A stretch of DNA of 60,068 nucleotides from NCBI RefSeq assembly GCF_029245835.1, contig NZ_JAQWOO010000051.1:1-60068 (forward strand), given 5' to 3'. The notes under the pieces were generated by a model that saw only the letters and a list, made by a program, of their open reading frames with translations, did not search any database and was not told the origin of the DNA. Both the position numbers and the translations under genes were made by a program. Shown here piece by piece: positions 9,431-18,964 of this stretch; the first letter of the stretch is position 1; every line of letters begins with the position of its first letter. The DNA comes from Algibacter sp. (lineage in GTDB: Bacteria; Bacteroidota; Bacteroidia; Flavobacteriales; Flavobacteriaceae).

Positions 9431-10204
9431 GTTTTTGAAATTTTTTATTAAAAACCTATCATTAACTAGTGCTTTTTTGGTAGCGTCATAGCCAATTTTA
9501 AATATATCTTCAAGATATTTTTTATCAAAAATCCCATAATTATTTATTTCCTCTGGGGAAATAACTAAATCACAATCAATAAACTTTTTTTGATCGTCTT
9601 TAACCGATTTTAATTTAAATGCCCGCTCTAAAACGTGATAGGAGTGTTTTAAGTCATTAATTTTTATGGTATCAAAACCATTAACATAAACCCCAATAAT
9701 TTTGTCGCATGTTGGTTTTAATAATTCCACTGGAAAATTATTTAAGGCGCCACCATCAACATAATATGAATCTTTAATTTTTACTGGTGTAAATATCCCT
9801 GGAATGGCGGCAGATGCTAAAATGGGTTTAATTAATTCACCTTTATCAAAAACTTCTAAATTTCCATTTAAAATATTAGTGGCGGTAATATTTAATTTTT
9901 TTTTTAGAAAAGAAAAATCATCATCCTTCATATAATTTTTAAAATCTGAATAAAATTTTTCAGCATCGATAAAACCTGGCTTGTTTAGAGCGTATTTCGT
10001 TATATCTAAAATTTGAATGCCTTTAAAAAATTTGAAAATATCCTCCCATTTATTACCATAGGCATAAAGCGCGCCCACTATAGCTCCTGCACTTGTACCA
10101 GCAATATGAGTTGGATATATGTTGTGCTCTTCTAAAGCTTTTATTGCCCCAATATGGGCAGCACCTCGCATCCCTCCTCCAGATAATACTAAACCTATAT
10201 TCAT
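9428..10204 (-). CDS. Patatin-like phospholipase
   Basis: A 258-residue patatin-family lipid acyl hydrolase. The oxyanion-hole motif LSGGGMRG is at 7-14, the nucleophile elbow is GTSAG (36-40, Ser38), and the catalytic Asp150 lies in YVDGGALNNFP, giving the Ser-Asp dyad. No signal peptide is visible, so it should act in the cytoplasm or on the inner membrane face, releasing fatty acids from phospholipids. It has its own box promoter beside that of the divergent Mla-like lipid transport operon, which points to coordinated membrane-lipid upkeep. Confidence 0.93.
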   Translation of the reverse strand: MNIGLVLSGGGMRGAAHIGAIKALEEHNIYPTHIAGTSAGAIVGALYAYGNKWEDIFKFFKGIQILDITKYALNKPGFIDAEKFYSDFKNYMKDDDFSFLKKKLNITATNILNGNLEVFDKGELIKPILASAAIPGIFTPVKIKDSYYVDGGALNNFPVELLKPTCDKIIGVYVNGFDTIKINDLKHSYHVLERAFKLKSVKDDQKKFIDCDLVISPEEINNYGIFDKKYLEDIFKIGYDATKKALVNDRFLIKNFKN

Positions 10205-10221
10205 ATATGATATTTAAATGT

Positions 10222-10316
10222 TAAAAGTAGGCCTAATTAGCCGCGAATACAATGATAAGCATCAGTAACTAAATGATTTTAATCATTTTATATCTAGTTG
10301 TGATGTTATAAATTTA
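10222..10316. promoter_or_regulatory. Back-to-back regulon promoters, two boxes
   Basis: Box A TGATAAGCATCA (10253-10264) gives, on the minus strand after 23 nt, TACTTTTA (10222-10229) for the patatin gene. Box B TGATTTTAATCA (10274-10285) gives, on the plus strand after 23 nt, TAAATTTA (10309-10316) for the lipid transporter operon. The box centres are 21 bp apart, two helical turns. Confidence 0.85.
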
Positions 10317-10336
10317 ATAACTATAATATCTGCTTT

Positions 10337-11107
10337 ATGCTGAAATTAACCAAAATAAAGGCGTTTTTAATTGAGATTGGTGAAATCACATATTTTGCTC
10401 GTCGGTTTTTTAAAGAACTATTTAAGAAGCCTTTCGAGTTTAATGAGTTATTAAGGCAGTGTTATAGTATAGGAAACAAATCCTTTTTACTGGTTGGCGT
10501 TACGGGTTTTATTATCGGTTTAGTAATAACCCTTCAAACGCGACCTACATTAGAAGAATTTGGAGCTGAATCTTGGATGCCTTCTATGGTAAGTATCTCA
10601 ATTATAAGAGAAATTGGCCCGGTAATAATAGCGTTAACTTTTGCAGGACGCATAGCCTCTGGAATAGGAGCAGAGTTAGGCTCTATGCGTGTTACTGAGC
10701 AAATTGATGCCATGGAAGTTTCGGGTACAAATCCTTTTAAATATTTAGTAGTTACAAGAATTTTAGCCACCACATTAATGCTGCCTATATTAGTCATTTT
10801 TGGAGATGCCATTGCACTTTATGGGGCTTTCATTATTGAAAACACCAAAGGAGATGTATCGTTTCAATTATTCTTTAATAAAGTATTTAATGCACTGGAA
10901 TTTGGAGATATTATTCCCGCAACTATTAAAACATATTTCTTTGGATTTGCTATCGGCCTTGTAGGGTGTTTTAAAGGTTATTACTGCAAAAAAGGAACTG
11001 TTGGTGTGGGTTTAGCAGCAAATTCCGCAGTGGTATTTTCATCCATGTTACTTTTTATAATTGACTTTATTGCGGTATTTATAACCGATATATTTTTTGA
11101 AATTTAA
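10337..11107 (+). CDS. MlaE-type ABC transporter permease
   Basis: A 256-residue integral membrane permease of the MlaE/YrbE family. It works with an MlaF-type ATPase and an MCE protein to move phospholipids between inner and outer membranes. Five to six hydrophobic helices are visible, with the family stretch REIGPVIIALTFAGRIASG (about 91-109) and ELGSMRVTEQIDAMEVSG right after it. The C-terminal FFGFAIGLVGCFKGYYCKKG also fits. It is first in a three-gene operon, 3 bases before the ATPase gene. Confidence 0.95.
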   Translation: MLKLTKIKAFLIEIGEITYFARRFFKELFKKPFEFNELLRQCYSIGNKSFLLVGVTGFIIGLVITLQTRPTLEEFGAESWMPSMVSISIIREIGPVIIALTFAGRIASGIGAELGSMRVTEQIDAMEVSGTNPFKYLVVTRILATTLMLPILVIFGDAIALYGAFIIENTKGDVSFQLFFNKVFNALEFGDIIPATIKTYFFGFAIGLVGCFKGYYCKKGTVGVGLAANSAVVFSSMLLFIIDFIAVFITDIFFEI

Positions 11108-11110
11108 AAG

Positions 11111-11890
11111 ATGATTCCAGATAAAAACATACAAGAAAAACAAGAAACAGTAATCTCTAAAAAGTTAATGCTTGAAATTAAAGATTTAAAAAAAACGTTT
11201 GGTAATAATCATGTTTTAAACGGATTTAATTTAGAACTATATGAAGGCGAAAACCTGGTAATAATGGGAAAATCGGGATCGGGAAAATCAGTTATGATTA
11301 AATGCTTAGTTGGTTTAATGCAAGCCGATTCAGGTAGCATCAAAGTTATGGGTAAAGATATTACTACTCTAAATAGGTTAGATTTAGATGAATTGCGTAC
11401 AGAGATAGGATTCCTATTTCAAGGTAGTGCTTTATATGATTCTATGACGGTGAGAGAGAATTTGGAGTTTCCTTTAAGACGACACAAACATAAATTTGGA
11501 AATATTACTGATACCTCTCAATTAGTTACAGAAGCCTTAGAAAGTGTTGGTTTAATGGATGCTATTGATTTAATGCCATCTGAACTTTCTGGAGGCATGC
11601 AAAGGCGCGTAGCATTAGCTAGGACTTTAATATTAAAACCAAAAGTAATTTTATATGATGAGCCTACTAGTGGTTTAGACCCTATAACTGCTAAAGAAAT
11701 TATCGAACTAATGCGGCGTATTCAAAACCAATATAAAACATCATCACTTATTATAACACATGATGTTGATTGTGCACGAGTAGTATCTGAACGTATGATA
11801 TTATTAGTTGATGGTATAAATTATGCTGAAGGTACTTTTTCTGAATTAAAAGCATCTAAAGATGACAAAGTAAAAGCGTTTTTTAAGTAA
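11111..11890 (+). CDS. MlaF-type ABC transporter ATPase
   Basis: A 259-residue ABC ATPase. Walker A is GKSGSGKS, the Q-loop region is FLFQGSALYDSMTV, the ABC signature is LSGGMQRR, Walker B is VILYDEPTSGLDP and the switch His is in IITHD. The length, the LSGGM variant and the position between an MlaE permease and an MCE gene identify it as the motor of a lipid transport system. The first 20 residues are an extra, polar N-terminal stretch; a later start at Met20 (KLMLEIKDL) would match the usual family start. Confidence 0.95.
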   Translation: MIPDKNIQEKQETVISKKLMLEIKDLKKTFGNNHVLNGFNLELYEGENLVIMGKSGSGKSVMIKCLVGLMQADSGSIKVMGKDITTLNRLDLDELRTEIGFLFQGSALYDSMTVRENLEFPLRRHKHKFGNITDTSQLVTEALESVGLMDAIDLMPSELSGGMQRRVALARTLILKPKVILYDEPTSGLDPITAKEIIELMRRIQNQYKTSSLIITHDVDCARVVSERMILLVDGINYAEGTFSELKASKDDKVKAFFK

Positions 11891-11996
11891 ATAAAATGTA
11901 ATAATCATGTAATGAGATATGCATGTAATTTAATATCAACAAATATGTTGAGTAACGAATTACATATAACAATTGAAAACCAATAAAAAAGACCAG

Positions 11997-12983
11997 ATGA
12001 AAAAAACAGCCAAAGAAAAACTAAAATTAGGGATTTTTGTTATTGTAGGATTACTCATTTTTATAGTAGCCATTTATTTTATTGGTCAACGTCAAAATAT
12101 ATTTGCTAAAACCTTTTCAATAAGCACCAATTTTAATAATGTTAATGGGTTGATACATGGTAACAATGTGCGTTATTCTGGTATTAATGTTGGTACAGTC
12201 AAGGCCATCACCATGATTAACGATTCTACTATAAACGTGGTGATGTTGATTGAAGAAAAAATGATAGATCATATTAAAAAGGATGCCATTGCAACTATTG
12301 GAACAGATGGATTGGTAGGGAATATGATTGTAAATATTATTCCCGGACGTGGAACTAATGGACCTATTTCATCTGGAGATGTTATTAAGTCATATACCAA
12401 AATAGGAACTTCAGATATGCTAAATACTTTGAGCGTTACCAATGAAAATGCTGCTTTATTAACCGCTAAATTATTGAAAATAGCCGATGCTATGTCTGAT
12501 AGTAAAGGCACATTTGGAATGCTTATAAATGATACTGTGGTGTCTAGTAATCTTAAACAAACTGTAAAACAATTGAAGACTACGAGTATTGAAGCATCAA
12601 AATCTATGAAAGAATTAAATAGTATTATTTCTTCAATCAACTTTAATCAAAGTATTGCTGGTACTTTATTGAATGATTCTTTGCAATCTCAAAAAATGAA
12701 AAACATCATGACTAATTTGGAAAATTCCAGCAACGATATAAAAAATGTTATTACTAATATGAATGCTGCTATTACCAATGTGAAAGAGGGCGAGGGCGCC
12801 TTAAATTACCTTTCAAATGATGCTGAATTTGTTGAAAGTCTTAAAGAAACTATTAAAAATATTAATGAAGGCACAGAAAAGTTCAACCAGAATATGGAAG
12901 CTTTAAAGCATAATTTTTTAACGCGTAGTTATTTTAGGAAATTAGAACGCGAACAAAAAAAATCAGCTAGAAAAAGTAAATAA
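11997..12983 (+). CDS. MlaD-type MCE domain lipid-binding protein
   Basis: A 328-residue periplasmic MCE protein anchored by one N-terminal helix (about 11-30). The MCE domain (about 38-115) has the typical GLIHGNNVRYSGINVGTVKAI pattern in two pieces, then helical segments with repeated Asn and Ser rich heptads (about 150-310). MCE proteins form hexameric rings that channel lipids. I chose the ATG at 11997; an in-frame TTG eight codons earlier has no support. It follows the ATPase by 106 bases and completes the operon. The extended helical tail is common in Bacteroidota MCE proteins. Confidence 0.92.
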   Translation: MKKTAKEKLKLGIFVIVGLLIFIVAIYFIGQRQNIFAKTFSISTNFNNVNGLIHGNNVRYSGINVGTVKAITMINDSTINVVMLIEEKMIDHIKKDAIATIGTDGLVGNMIVNIIPGRGTNGPISSGDVIKSYTKIGTSDMLNTLSVTNENAALLTAKLLKIADAMSDSKGTFGMLINDTVVSSNLKQTVKQLKTTSIEASKSMKELNSIISSINFNQSIAGTLLNDSLQSQKMKNIMTNLENSSNDIKNVITNMNAAITNVKEGEGALNYLSNDAEFVESLKETIKNINEGTEKFNQNMEALKHNFLTRSYFRKLEREQKKSARKSK

Positions 12984-13042
12984 GCCTTTAATTTTTTTAT
13001 CCGGTAGCTACCATTTATGTAATTAGTAACGCCTCTTTAAGG

Positions 13043-13930
13043 TTACACCAATATTTTTCTGTTATTTTCTAAATTAATCTTTTTTGAATTCGTGCTTTTT
13101 TTGCTAAAAGCTAATAATGGTATAGCAACTGAGGCCTCCATAGCTTTTACTAAATCTTTGTGAAAAAAGTTATTAAGATTACGATCTTGCTTACGTTCTA
13201 ACATTGCTAAGATATTAGCATTTTCATGCTTTAAAACGCTTTTTAAACCAGTTTTTACATCGGCCGATGCAATTTTTCTAAATACAATCTCTGGGTATGA
13301 AACCTCTTTGAAGAGTTTGTTTTTAAATTGCTCCGTGCTTTCTTTTGCAGAATTTTTATCCATTTCATAAACATGAATAATTTCTATAAGGGCTTCAAAT
13401 GGACTTGCAATTTCTACAAGCTTTTTAATAGATGAAATATCTTCTTGTTCAAGATCTGTTGCATAAACAATGGTTGAGAAACCATTATAATCTAAACCAT
13501 TTGGCACCATTAAAACGGGTATTTCAATTTTACCTAGTAGCGAATTAGCAATATTTCCTGCAAAAAATCCGCGATTACTATGCTTGTCTTTCATACCTAA
13601 AATTATCAAATCTGGAAATAGTACTTCAGAAATATCAACAATACTATCTACAATCGAATCGTTTTCAATAGCGTGAATTGTAAAAGGTTTTTGATGAAAT
13701 TCGTTTTTAAGATGGGTGGCACAGTATTTTTTTAAATTATCTTTTTGTTCGTTTTGCATGCGTTTCTTCAATAGCTCTTCGGGCTGAATAGTTGAAAATC
13801 TGATTGGAGGTAAATCATAAACGTGTAATACGTGTAAATGTGCTTTTAAAATAGAACATAAACGATATGCATATTTCAATGTTGATGCATCGTTATCAGT
13901 ACAATCTGTAGAATATAGTATTGTTTTCAT
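13043..13930 (-). CDS. Universal stress protein, tandem UspA domains
   Basis: A 295-residue protein with two UspA domains (about 1-145 and 150-275). The first starts MKTILYSTDCTDND and has the LGMKDKHSNRGFFAGNIANS nucleotide-loop pattern, close to the G-x2-G-x9-G-[ST] motif of ATP-binding Usps but with the first glycines changed. The second is diverged and ends in SVAIPLLAF. Usps bind ATP or other ligands and help survival in growth arrest and low oxygen. It is one of six such genes in the window and has its own box promoter. Confidence 0.92.
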   Translation of the reverse strand: MKTILYSTDCTDNDASTLKYAYRLCSILKAHLHVLHVYDLPPIRFSTIQPEELLKKRMQNEQKDNLKKYCATHLKNEFHQKPFTIHAIENDSIVDSIVDISEVLFPDLIILGMKDKHSNRGFFAGNIANSLLGKIEIPVLMVPNGLDYNGFSTIVYATDLEQEDISSIKKLVEIASPFEALIEIIHVYEMDKNSAKESTEQFKNKLFKEVSYPEIVFRKIASADVKTGLKSVLKHENANILAMLERKQDRNLNNFFHKDLVKAMEASVAIPLLAFSKKSTNSKKINLENNRKILV

Positions 13931-13949
13931 AATAAACTTTTTAACCTAT

Positions 13950-13992
13950 CAAATTTATAGTATTGCTAGAGTTGTTGAAATGATATTTATCA
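13950..13992 (-). promoter_or_regulatory. Regulon promoter for the 13930 Usp gene
   Basis: Box TGATATTTATCA (13981-13992), 23-nt spacer, and on the minus strand the perfect Bacteroidota -7 element TAAATTTG (13950-13957). Confidence 0.85.
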
Positions 13993-14114
13993 TGATTTAA
14001 TATGGTAAATATGGTCTGGTTTTAATTTTATGTTATTGTTTATCAATATTTTAAGTGTTATTGGTGTTTCTGTCCTCCAGTGGCTATATTTTAAATGTTT
14101 ATAAAAGTCAAGTT

Positions 14115-15224
14115 TTATTCATTTTCATAAAGCTGAGCTTTGTTATATGCAATATCAGTAATTTCTAATTTTAACCAGTTATAATCACCTGATTCAAGTT
14201 TCCAAGTAACTTCACATTTATTAGGTACTTTCAATCCATCAAACGTTTTGTAATCTAGTATTTTCACAACCCATTTTTCTAGTTTTGAATTTTCACTTCC
14301 ACCAAAATAGCGTTCGGTTTCAAAAGCAAGTATTTCGCCTTCACTATTAAATTTAAAGCATCCTGAAACGGATTGATTTTGATTTGTTAATATGGCTTTA
14401 GCTGAGGTTTTATCTATGGCTTCCCATGTTATATAATCGTTCAATGCTGCTGATGGGAACCAACACATTTCACTTAAAAACCGTTGCATACTCGCTGAAT
14501 TTAATTTAGAGTTTTCAGCTTCATTAACTACAGGAATTAATCCTTGTAATTTTATAAGCATTTCAGCTTTACCATCAGTATATTTATCTCTTCCCAAAGT
14601 ATGAATTAATGCGTTGTTATTAATTTTTGCACTCCAAATAAAAGCAGGTTTTTGGATGTTGAAATACTGTTGCGCAGAAAATGGCATCCACTTACCTCTT
14701 GGTTTGGTTTTTAATTGTCCCTTTTGTGTTAATCTGGCTGAAGTTATGTTTCCTTTGCTCGTAACTCCCGAATTGCTAATCCATTTTTGTACAATTTCAG
14801 GAAGCTGTTGAATCTCTTTTTTAGTAATCGTTTTCGCAGTTGAAATAGTTGTGCTTTTTAGCAATGTAGTGCCTTCCTTTTGGACCATTTGAGTAAACCT
14901 AAAACTGCCATAAGCCGATAAACTAAACAGTAAAATAAGAACATTAGCAATACTGCCAAACTTGGCTTCTTTCCATGCCGTTATAATTAGTATTTGGGAT
15001 ATACATACCGCAACTATAGCTATGTAAAACCACTTTTTGTTGTTTAAAAATAGTGATGCCGAAGAAGCCACAAACATGATAAAGGTGATAAGCCAAAGTG
15101 CACCTAAAGGGTTTGATATCCCTAACACTTGCAAGGGAGCTTCAGTTGAATAAAAAGCTTTTATAAAACCTAATAGGTGAATTATTCCATGGATTAATAT
15201 GATAACTCCAAATGCTAATTTCAT
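14115..15224 (-). CDS. Membrane protein of the DUF6544-like type
   Basis: A 369-residue protein with four predicted transmembrane helices in the first 115 residues (including GVIILIHGIIHLLGFIKAF) and a soluble beta-rich domain (about 130-365). The latter has the PRGKWMPFSAQQYFN and EMCWFPSAALNDYITWEAID stretches I associate with the DUF6544 family; I name it from memory of the pattern. Its function is unknown; the domain may bind lipid. It is third in an operon with two flavoprotein-like genes 16 bases upstream. Confidence 0.75.
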   Translation of the reverse strand: MKLAFGVIILIHGIIHLLGFIKAFYSTEAPLQVLGISNPLGALWLITFIMFVASSASLFLNNKKWFYIAIVAVCISQILIITAWKEAKFGSIANVLILLFSLSAYGSFRFTQMVQKEGTTLLKSTTISTAKTITKKEIQQLPEIVQKWISNSGVTSKGNITSARLTQKGQLKTKPRGKWMPFSAQQYFNIQKPAFIWSAKINNNALIHTLGRDKYTDGKAEMLIKLQGLIPVVNEAENSKLNSASMQRFLSEMCWFPSAALNDYITWEAIDKTSAKAILTNQNQSVSGCFKFNSEGEILAFETERYFGGSENSKLEKWVVKILDYKTFDGLKVPNKCEVTWKLESGDYNWLKLEITDIAYNKAQLYENE

Positions 15225-15240
15225 GTGACCTTGTTTTTAC

Positions 15241-15693
15241 TTAGCCCATTCTAGTTTTTCCTGTTATTTCTAACACTTTTATACGAAAAACAATGGGTTC
15301 TGTTTTGGCTGAAATCTTACTAGAAAAATCGGTTAGTAGGCTAGGGAATTTACCTTCCTTTGTAAACATTATTTTTTTTATTCCCAATGCAAATTTATGT
15401 AGCTGCTGTTTGGCGTGTGTGCCTACTAATTCTTCAAATTTACCATGGACTAATACAGTCTGCCAATTACGAATAGATTTTATATCTGCTATGTGAATAG
15501 AAACTGAATTATGTATGCGCATGGCATTTATTTTATGGCCTTCACCAGAATAACTTAGTATACAATGATCTTCTTCATTATAGTAATACGTAATTGGTAT
15601 GACATAAGGGGTGTTTTTCCATATATATGATAAATAACCAACATAATTATTCTTGAGAACATATATATTCTCATAGGGCTTTAAATCCTTCAT
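15241..15693 (-). CDS. PNPOx-like flavin-binding protein
   Basis: A 150-residue protein of the pyridoxamine 5'-phosphate oxidase-like split-barrel family. Such proteins bind FMN, F420 or heme and do redox or detoxification chemistry. The visible signature is YVGYLSYIWKNTPYVIPITYYYN near the start (given here in parts: YVGYLSYIWKN, PYVIPITYYYN), then GEGHKINAMR and the W-x-x-V-x-V-x-G strand (NWQTVLVHGKFEEL). It is a paralogue of the next gene upstream, from which it is separated by a one-base overlap (15693), so it arose by tandem duplication. Confidence 0.88.
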   Translation of the reverse strand: MKDLKPYENIYVLKNNYVGYLSYIWKNTPYVIPITYYYNEEDHCILSYSGEGHKINAMRIHNSVSIHIADIKSIRNWQTVLVHGKFEELVGTHAKQQLHKFALGIKKIMFTKEGKFPSLLTDFSSKISAKTEPIVFRIKVLEITGKTRMG

Positions 15694-16169
15694 TAATTTA
15701 TGGTGTTATGTGTTAATTGCTTTCTTTCCTTTCCTGTTATTTCTTCAATTTTAATTTGGTAAACTATAGGTATAGATTCAAAACTTGTTTTTCCGGAAAA
15801 CTCACGAATAAAATCAACAACTTTATTTTCTTTATTTGCAAGTATTTTTTTTATTCCAATTGAAAATTGATGTAAGTAGTGTTTTGCATTTGGTCCTGAT
15901 AATTCTTTGAAAGTACCATGCACTATTATAGATTGCCAATTGTTAATAGCAGTTATTTCTGCAACTTCGAGTGCAACAGCACTGTTAATTCGCAATGCAT
16001 TTGTTTTGTGTCCTTCGCCGGAATAGCCAACAATAGTTATGTTTTTTTTATCATAAAAATATGTAATGGGTACTATGAATGGAGCATTTTTATAAACATA
16101 AGCCAAGTGACCTATGTAATTATTTTGGAGTATTCTTAGACATTCCTGTTTTTCCAGATTTGATATCAT
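15693..16169 (-). CDS. PNPOx-like flavin-binding protein, first of a tandem pair
   Basis: A 158-residue split-barrel flavoprotein-like protein, paralogous to the downstream gene: YIGHLAYVYKNAPFIVPITY matches its YVGYLSYIWKN and PYVIPITYYYN, and both have GEGHKTNALR or GEGHKINAMR and a NWQ-x-x-x-VHG strand. A role in reductive protection or nitroimidazole-like detoxification would fit, but the substrate is unknown. It is first in a three-gene operon with a TGATN4ATCA promoter. Related genes are often found in Usp/CBS/Hsp20 clusters of other bacteria. Confidence 0.88.
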   Translation of the reverse strand: MISNLEKQECLRILQNNYIGHLAYVYKNAPFIVPITYFYDKKNITIVGYSGEGHKTNALRINSAVALEVAEITAINNWQSIIVHGTFKELSGPNAKHYLHQFSIGIKKILANKENKVVDFIREFSGKTSFESIPIVYQIKIEEITGKERKQLTHNTIN

Positions 16170-16187
16170 GGCTTAATGAATTAATAC

Positions 16188-16230
16188 CCAAGATATTTTA
16201 TAAACGTTTTTAATCCAATGATATAAATCA
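16188..16230 (-). promoter_or_regulatory. Regulon promoter for the PNPOx operon
   Basis: Box TGATATAAATCA (16219-16230), 23-nt spacer, -7 element TATCTTGG (16188-16195) on the minus strand. The start codon is 19 bases downstream of the -7 element. Confidence 0.8.
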
Positions 16231-16254
16231 GTCTAAATTATGTTCAGTAATAAT

Positions 16255-16866
16255 TTATGAAATATTTTTATTTCGATTAGTGGTTTTTTTTAATTGCCGT
16301 TTGTCACGTAATGCCCAATAAATGCCTTTTACATCAGAGGCCCAATTATCGTAAATAAAAATAAGAGTGATTTCCTCAATAGTTTCTAACAAACCAATTA
16401 TTAACATAATGTAAAATAATATGTATTCTGGGTTAAAGAATAGCGACCATAGTATAAATATACTTTGAAGCACTGCCGAAAGTTTAGCTAAATACGTATG
16501 AAAAGCTGTTGCTTTTCCATATTTAACATAGGCAATTACCATTTGAGTAATGTATGGTATAAATGCAATGCCTATTAATACAAGGTTCGTTTTAATAAAC
16601 TCATTTTCAAAATAAAACAAACCAATCAATCCAACAACAAGAGTTATTTGGTCGCCAAAAGAATCCAGTTGTGATCCTCTTGGACTTGTTATTTTTAATT
16701 TTCTTGCTAAATACCCATCAATAGCATCGGTAGAGTAGCTTATTAAAAGTAGCCATGTAAAAGCGAGACGTAAATCTAGCCAAATTAGAAGTAGTAAAAA
16801 AGGAGCAGCAAATATTCGATAAAATGAAAACCAATCCGCAATGTTGAAGTTTTTAAAGGTTAGCAT
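16255..16866 (-). CDS. CDP-alcohol phosphatidyltransferase
   Basis: A 203-residue integral membrane enzyme that joins a CDP-diacylglycerol (or CDP-alcohol) to a second alcohol, making a phospholipid head group. The full metal-binding signature D-x2-D-G-x2-A-R-x8-G-x3-D-x3-D is present as DAIDGYLARKLKITSPRG plus SQLDSFGD (about 47-73). About five or six hydrophobic helices follow. Which alcohol is used (glycerol phosphate, serine, inositol) cannot be told. A degenerate box with exact spacing lies upstream, so it may be a stress-induced lipid synthase alongside the patatin and the Mla-like system. Confidence 0.92.
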   Translation of the reverse strand: MLTFKNFNIADWFSFYRIFAAPFLLLLIWLDLRLAFTWLLLISYSTDAIDGYLARKLKITSPRGSQLDSFGDQITLVVGLIGLFYFENEFIKTNLVLIGIAFIPYITQMVIAYVKYGKATAFHTYLAKLSAVLQSIFILWSLFFNPEYILFYIMLIIGLLETIEEITLIFIYDNWASDVKGIYWALRDKRQLKKTTNRNKNIS

Positions 16867-16885
16867 AGTATGTTTTGAATTTCTC

Positions 16886-16928
16886 TAAAAATAAAGGATG
16901 TTTTTAAAAATATATATGAGGGAAGTCA
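16886..16928 (-). promoter_or_regulatory. Weak regulon promoter for the CDP-alcohol transferase
   Basis: TGAGGGAAGTCA (16917-16928) keeps only the TGA-N6-TCA core, but a -7 element TATTTTTA (16886-16893, minus) lies exactly 23 nt away, as in the good sites. The exact spacing is the reason I accept it. Confidence 0.6.
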
Positions 16929-16960
16929 TTTTTAGTTAATAATAAAAGAATTTCTATTAC

Positions 16961-18964
16961 TTATTTAATACATTCAGTTTCATATTCATCTATTTTATAA
17001 CGGAGTAGTCTTAAAGCATTAAGTACTACAACTATAGTAGAACCCTCATGAAAAGCAACAGCTAATCCTATATTAGTAAGCCCCATAATAGTTACAGGAA
17101 CTAATACTATCACGACGCCTAAACTTATCCAAATATTTTGTTTTATTATGCGTTTAGAAGCTCTGCTTAATCCTATTACAAAAGGTAAATTCTCAATTTT
17201 ATCAGACATTAAAGCCACATCGGCAGTTTCTAAAGCCACATCGCTACCAGCAGCTCCCATGGCTACGCTTACGGTGCTTAATGCCATAGCTGGCGCATCA
17301 TTTACACCATCACCAACCATGGCTATTTTTTTGTCTCTTTTAATTAATTTCTTTATTTCAGTGACTTTGTCTTCTGGCAGTAAATTTCCTTTTGCTTCAG
17401 TTAAACCTATCTGTTTTGCAATAGCATCACCAACGTTTTGATGATCTCCCGTAAGCATAACCATGTGTTTAATTCCAATTTCTTTTAGTCGTTTTAGTGT
17501 AGCTACTGCCGTTTTTCGAGGTAAATCCATCACGCTTATCAAACCTATAATGTCATCGTTATATGCTACAATCATGACTGTGTGTCCATTTTCTAAAAGA
17601 TTATCCATTTTAGAAACGATGCTTGTATCGACATTTATGCCTGAATCTTTCATCAACTTTACATTGCCTATGTATACTGTTTTACCATCGTAAATGGCAC
17701 GTATGCCTTTCCCTTGAATGGCATTAACATTAGTTGCTTTATTTTGATGGGCTATGTTATATTGTGTTTTTATATCTTTTGCTATAGCTTTTGCAAGTGG
17801 ATGATTACTTAAGCTTTCCACCTCAAGAACTAACTGAATAAACCTGTTTTTATCAAAATTGTTTAGCGGTATTATGTTTGTTAACTTTGGTTTTCCTTCG
17901 GTAAGTGTACCTGTTTTATCGAATGCAATGGTCGTGATTTCACCTAAATCTTCTAAAGCTCTTCCGCCTTTAATAAGCACACCTTTTTGTGCTGCTCTTG
18001 CAATACCACTAAGTACCGCGCTGGGTGTTGAAATAGCTAAAGCACAAGGACTTGCGGCTACTAATACCGTAATGGCACGATATAAACTTTGGTTAAAACT
18101 TTCGTTAATAATTAAATGCGCAAAGCATAATAAAAAGACCACAAGTATAACTATTGGGACATACCATTTTTCGAATTTTTTGGTGAGTCTTTGTGTAGGG
18201 GATTTTTGAGTTTCTACCTCACTTACCATTTTAATTAATCTGGAAACTGTAGAATCTTTACTTAGTTTAAGCGCTAAAACTTCAATAGTATTATCGCCGT
18301 TAATGGTTCCCGTAAATACCTTATGCTTTCTATCAATGTCTTTAAATAGTGGTAAATTATTTGTGCTTTCTATAAACACCTTGTCAACAGGGATACTTTC
18401 TCCAGTTATAGGGGCTTGATTAATACTGCTACTACCACTAATAATAACACCGTCTGCAGCAATTTTAGTGTTTGGTTTTACAACAATAACATCATTTATA
18501 CATAGATTTTTTATAGGTATTTCTTCAAGTTTACCCCCTTTCTTTACGAGCGCAATTTTTGGAGATAATTCACCTAAAGCTTCAATGGATTTTTTGGCTT
18601 TATTCATGGCGTAGTGCTCTAAAGCATGCCCTAAACTAAATAGAAATAAAAGCAATGCCCCTTCTGCCCATTTATCGATGTAGAATGCTCCTGCCGCTCC
18701 TGCTATCATTAAAAAATCGATATCAAAACCACCTTTAATGATTTTTTTATAGGCTTCAATGGTTATAAAGTAACTACCAAAAAAATAGGAGATGATATAA
18801 CTTAATAAAAAAAATAGGTTTGATAAACTTGTTAGTTTTTGAATTAAAAAGCCTAATAGAAGGAATACGCCACAAAGTATGGCGAAATAAAGTTCCGTTG
18901 TCTTTCCTAAACTTTTATTTTTTTTACTGATTTCATCTTCTTTATCGGTCATAATAATCTCCAT
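16961..18964 (-). CDS. P1B-4 type heavy-metal-exporting P-type ATPase
   Basis: A 667-residue P1B ATPase that pumps metal ions out of the cytoplasm. The metal-site helix carries S305-P306-C307 rather than CPC. With the late HEGST motif (His639, AFHEGSTIVVVLNALRLL) this is the P1B-4 signature, linked in known members (CtpD, CoaT, PfeT, FrvA) to Co(II) or Fe(II) export. The phosphorylated Asp349 is in DKTGTLTEG, with ITGES (actuator) and MVGDGVNDAPA (hinge) also present. It has no N-terminal HMA domain, as usual for the subgroup. Start could also be Met5. Its promoter lies unusually far upstream, leaving a leader of about 130 nt. Confidence 0.95.
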   Translation of the reverse strand: MEIIMTDKEDEISKKNKSLGKTTELYFAILCGVFLLLGFLIQKLTSLSNLFFLLSYIISYFFGSYFITIEAYKKIIKGGFDIDFLMIAGAAGAFYIDKWAEGALLLFLFSLGHALEHYAMNKAKKSIEALGELSPKIALVKKGGKLEEIPIKNLCINDVIVVKPNTKIAADGVIISGSSSINQAPITGESIPVDKVFIESTNNLPLFKDIDRKHKVFTGTINGDNTIEVLALKLSKDSTVSRLIKMVSEVETQKSPTQRLTKKFEKWYVPIVILVVFLLCFAHLIINESFNQSLYRAITVLVAASPCALAISTPSAVLSGIARAAQKGVLIKGGRALEDLGEITTIAFDKTGTLTEGKPKLTNIIPLNNFDKNRFIQLVLEVESLSNHPLAKAIAKDIKTQYNIAHQNKATNVNAIQGKGIRAIYDGKTVYIGNVKLMKDSGINVDTSIVSKMDNLLENGHTVMIVAYNDDIIGLISVMDLPRKTAVATLKRLKEIGIKHMVMLTGDHQNVGDAIAKQIGLTEAKGNLLPEDKVTEIKKLIKRDKKIAMVGDGVNDAPAMALSTVSVAMGAAGSDVALETADVALMSDKIENLPFVIGLSRASKRIIKQNIWISLGVVIVLVPVTIMGLTNIGLAVAFHEGSTIVVVLNALRLLRYKIDEYETECIK

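Noticed and set aside
11973-11996. TTG start of the MCE gene, and similar TTG or GTG starts at 21340, 24204, 29599 and 47688
   Set aside because: An ATG lies a few codons downstream in each case and gives the expected start of the protein.
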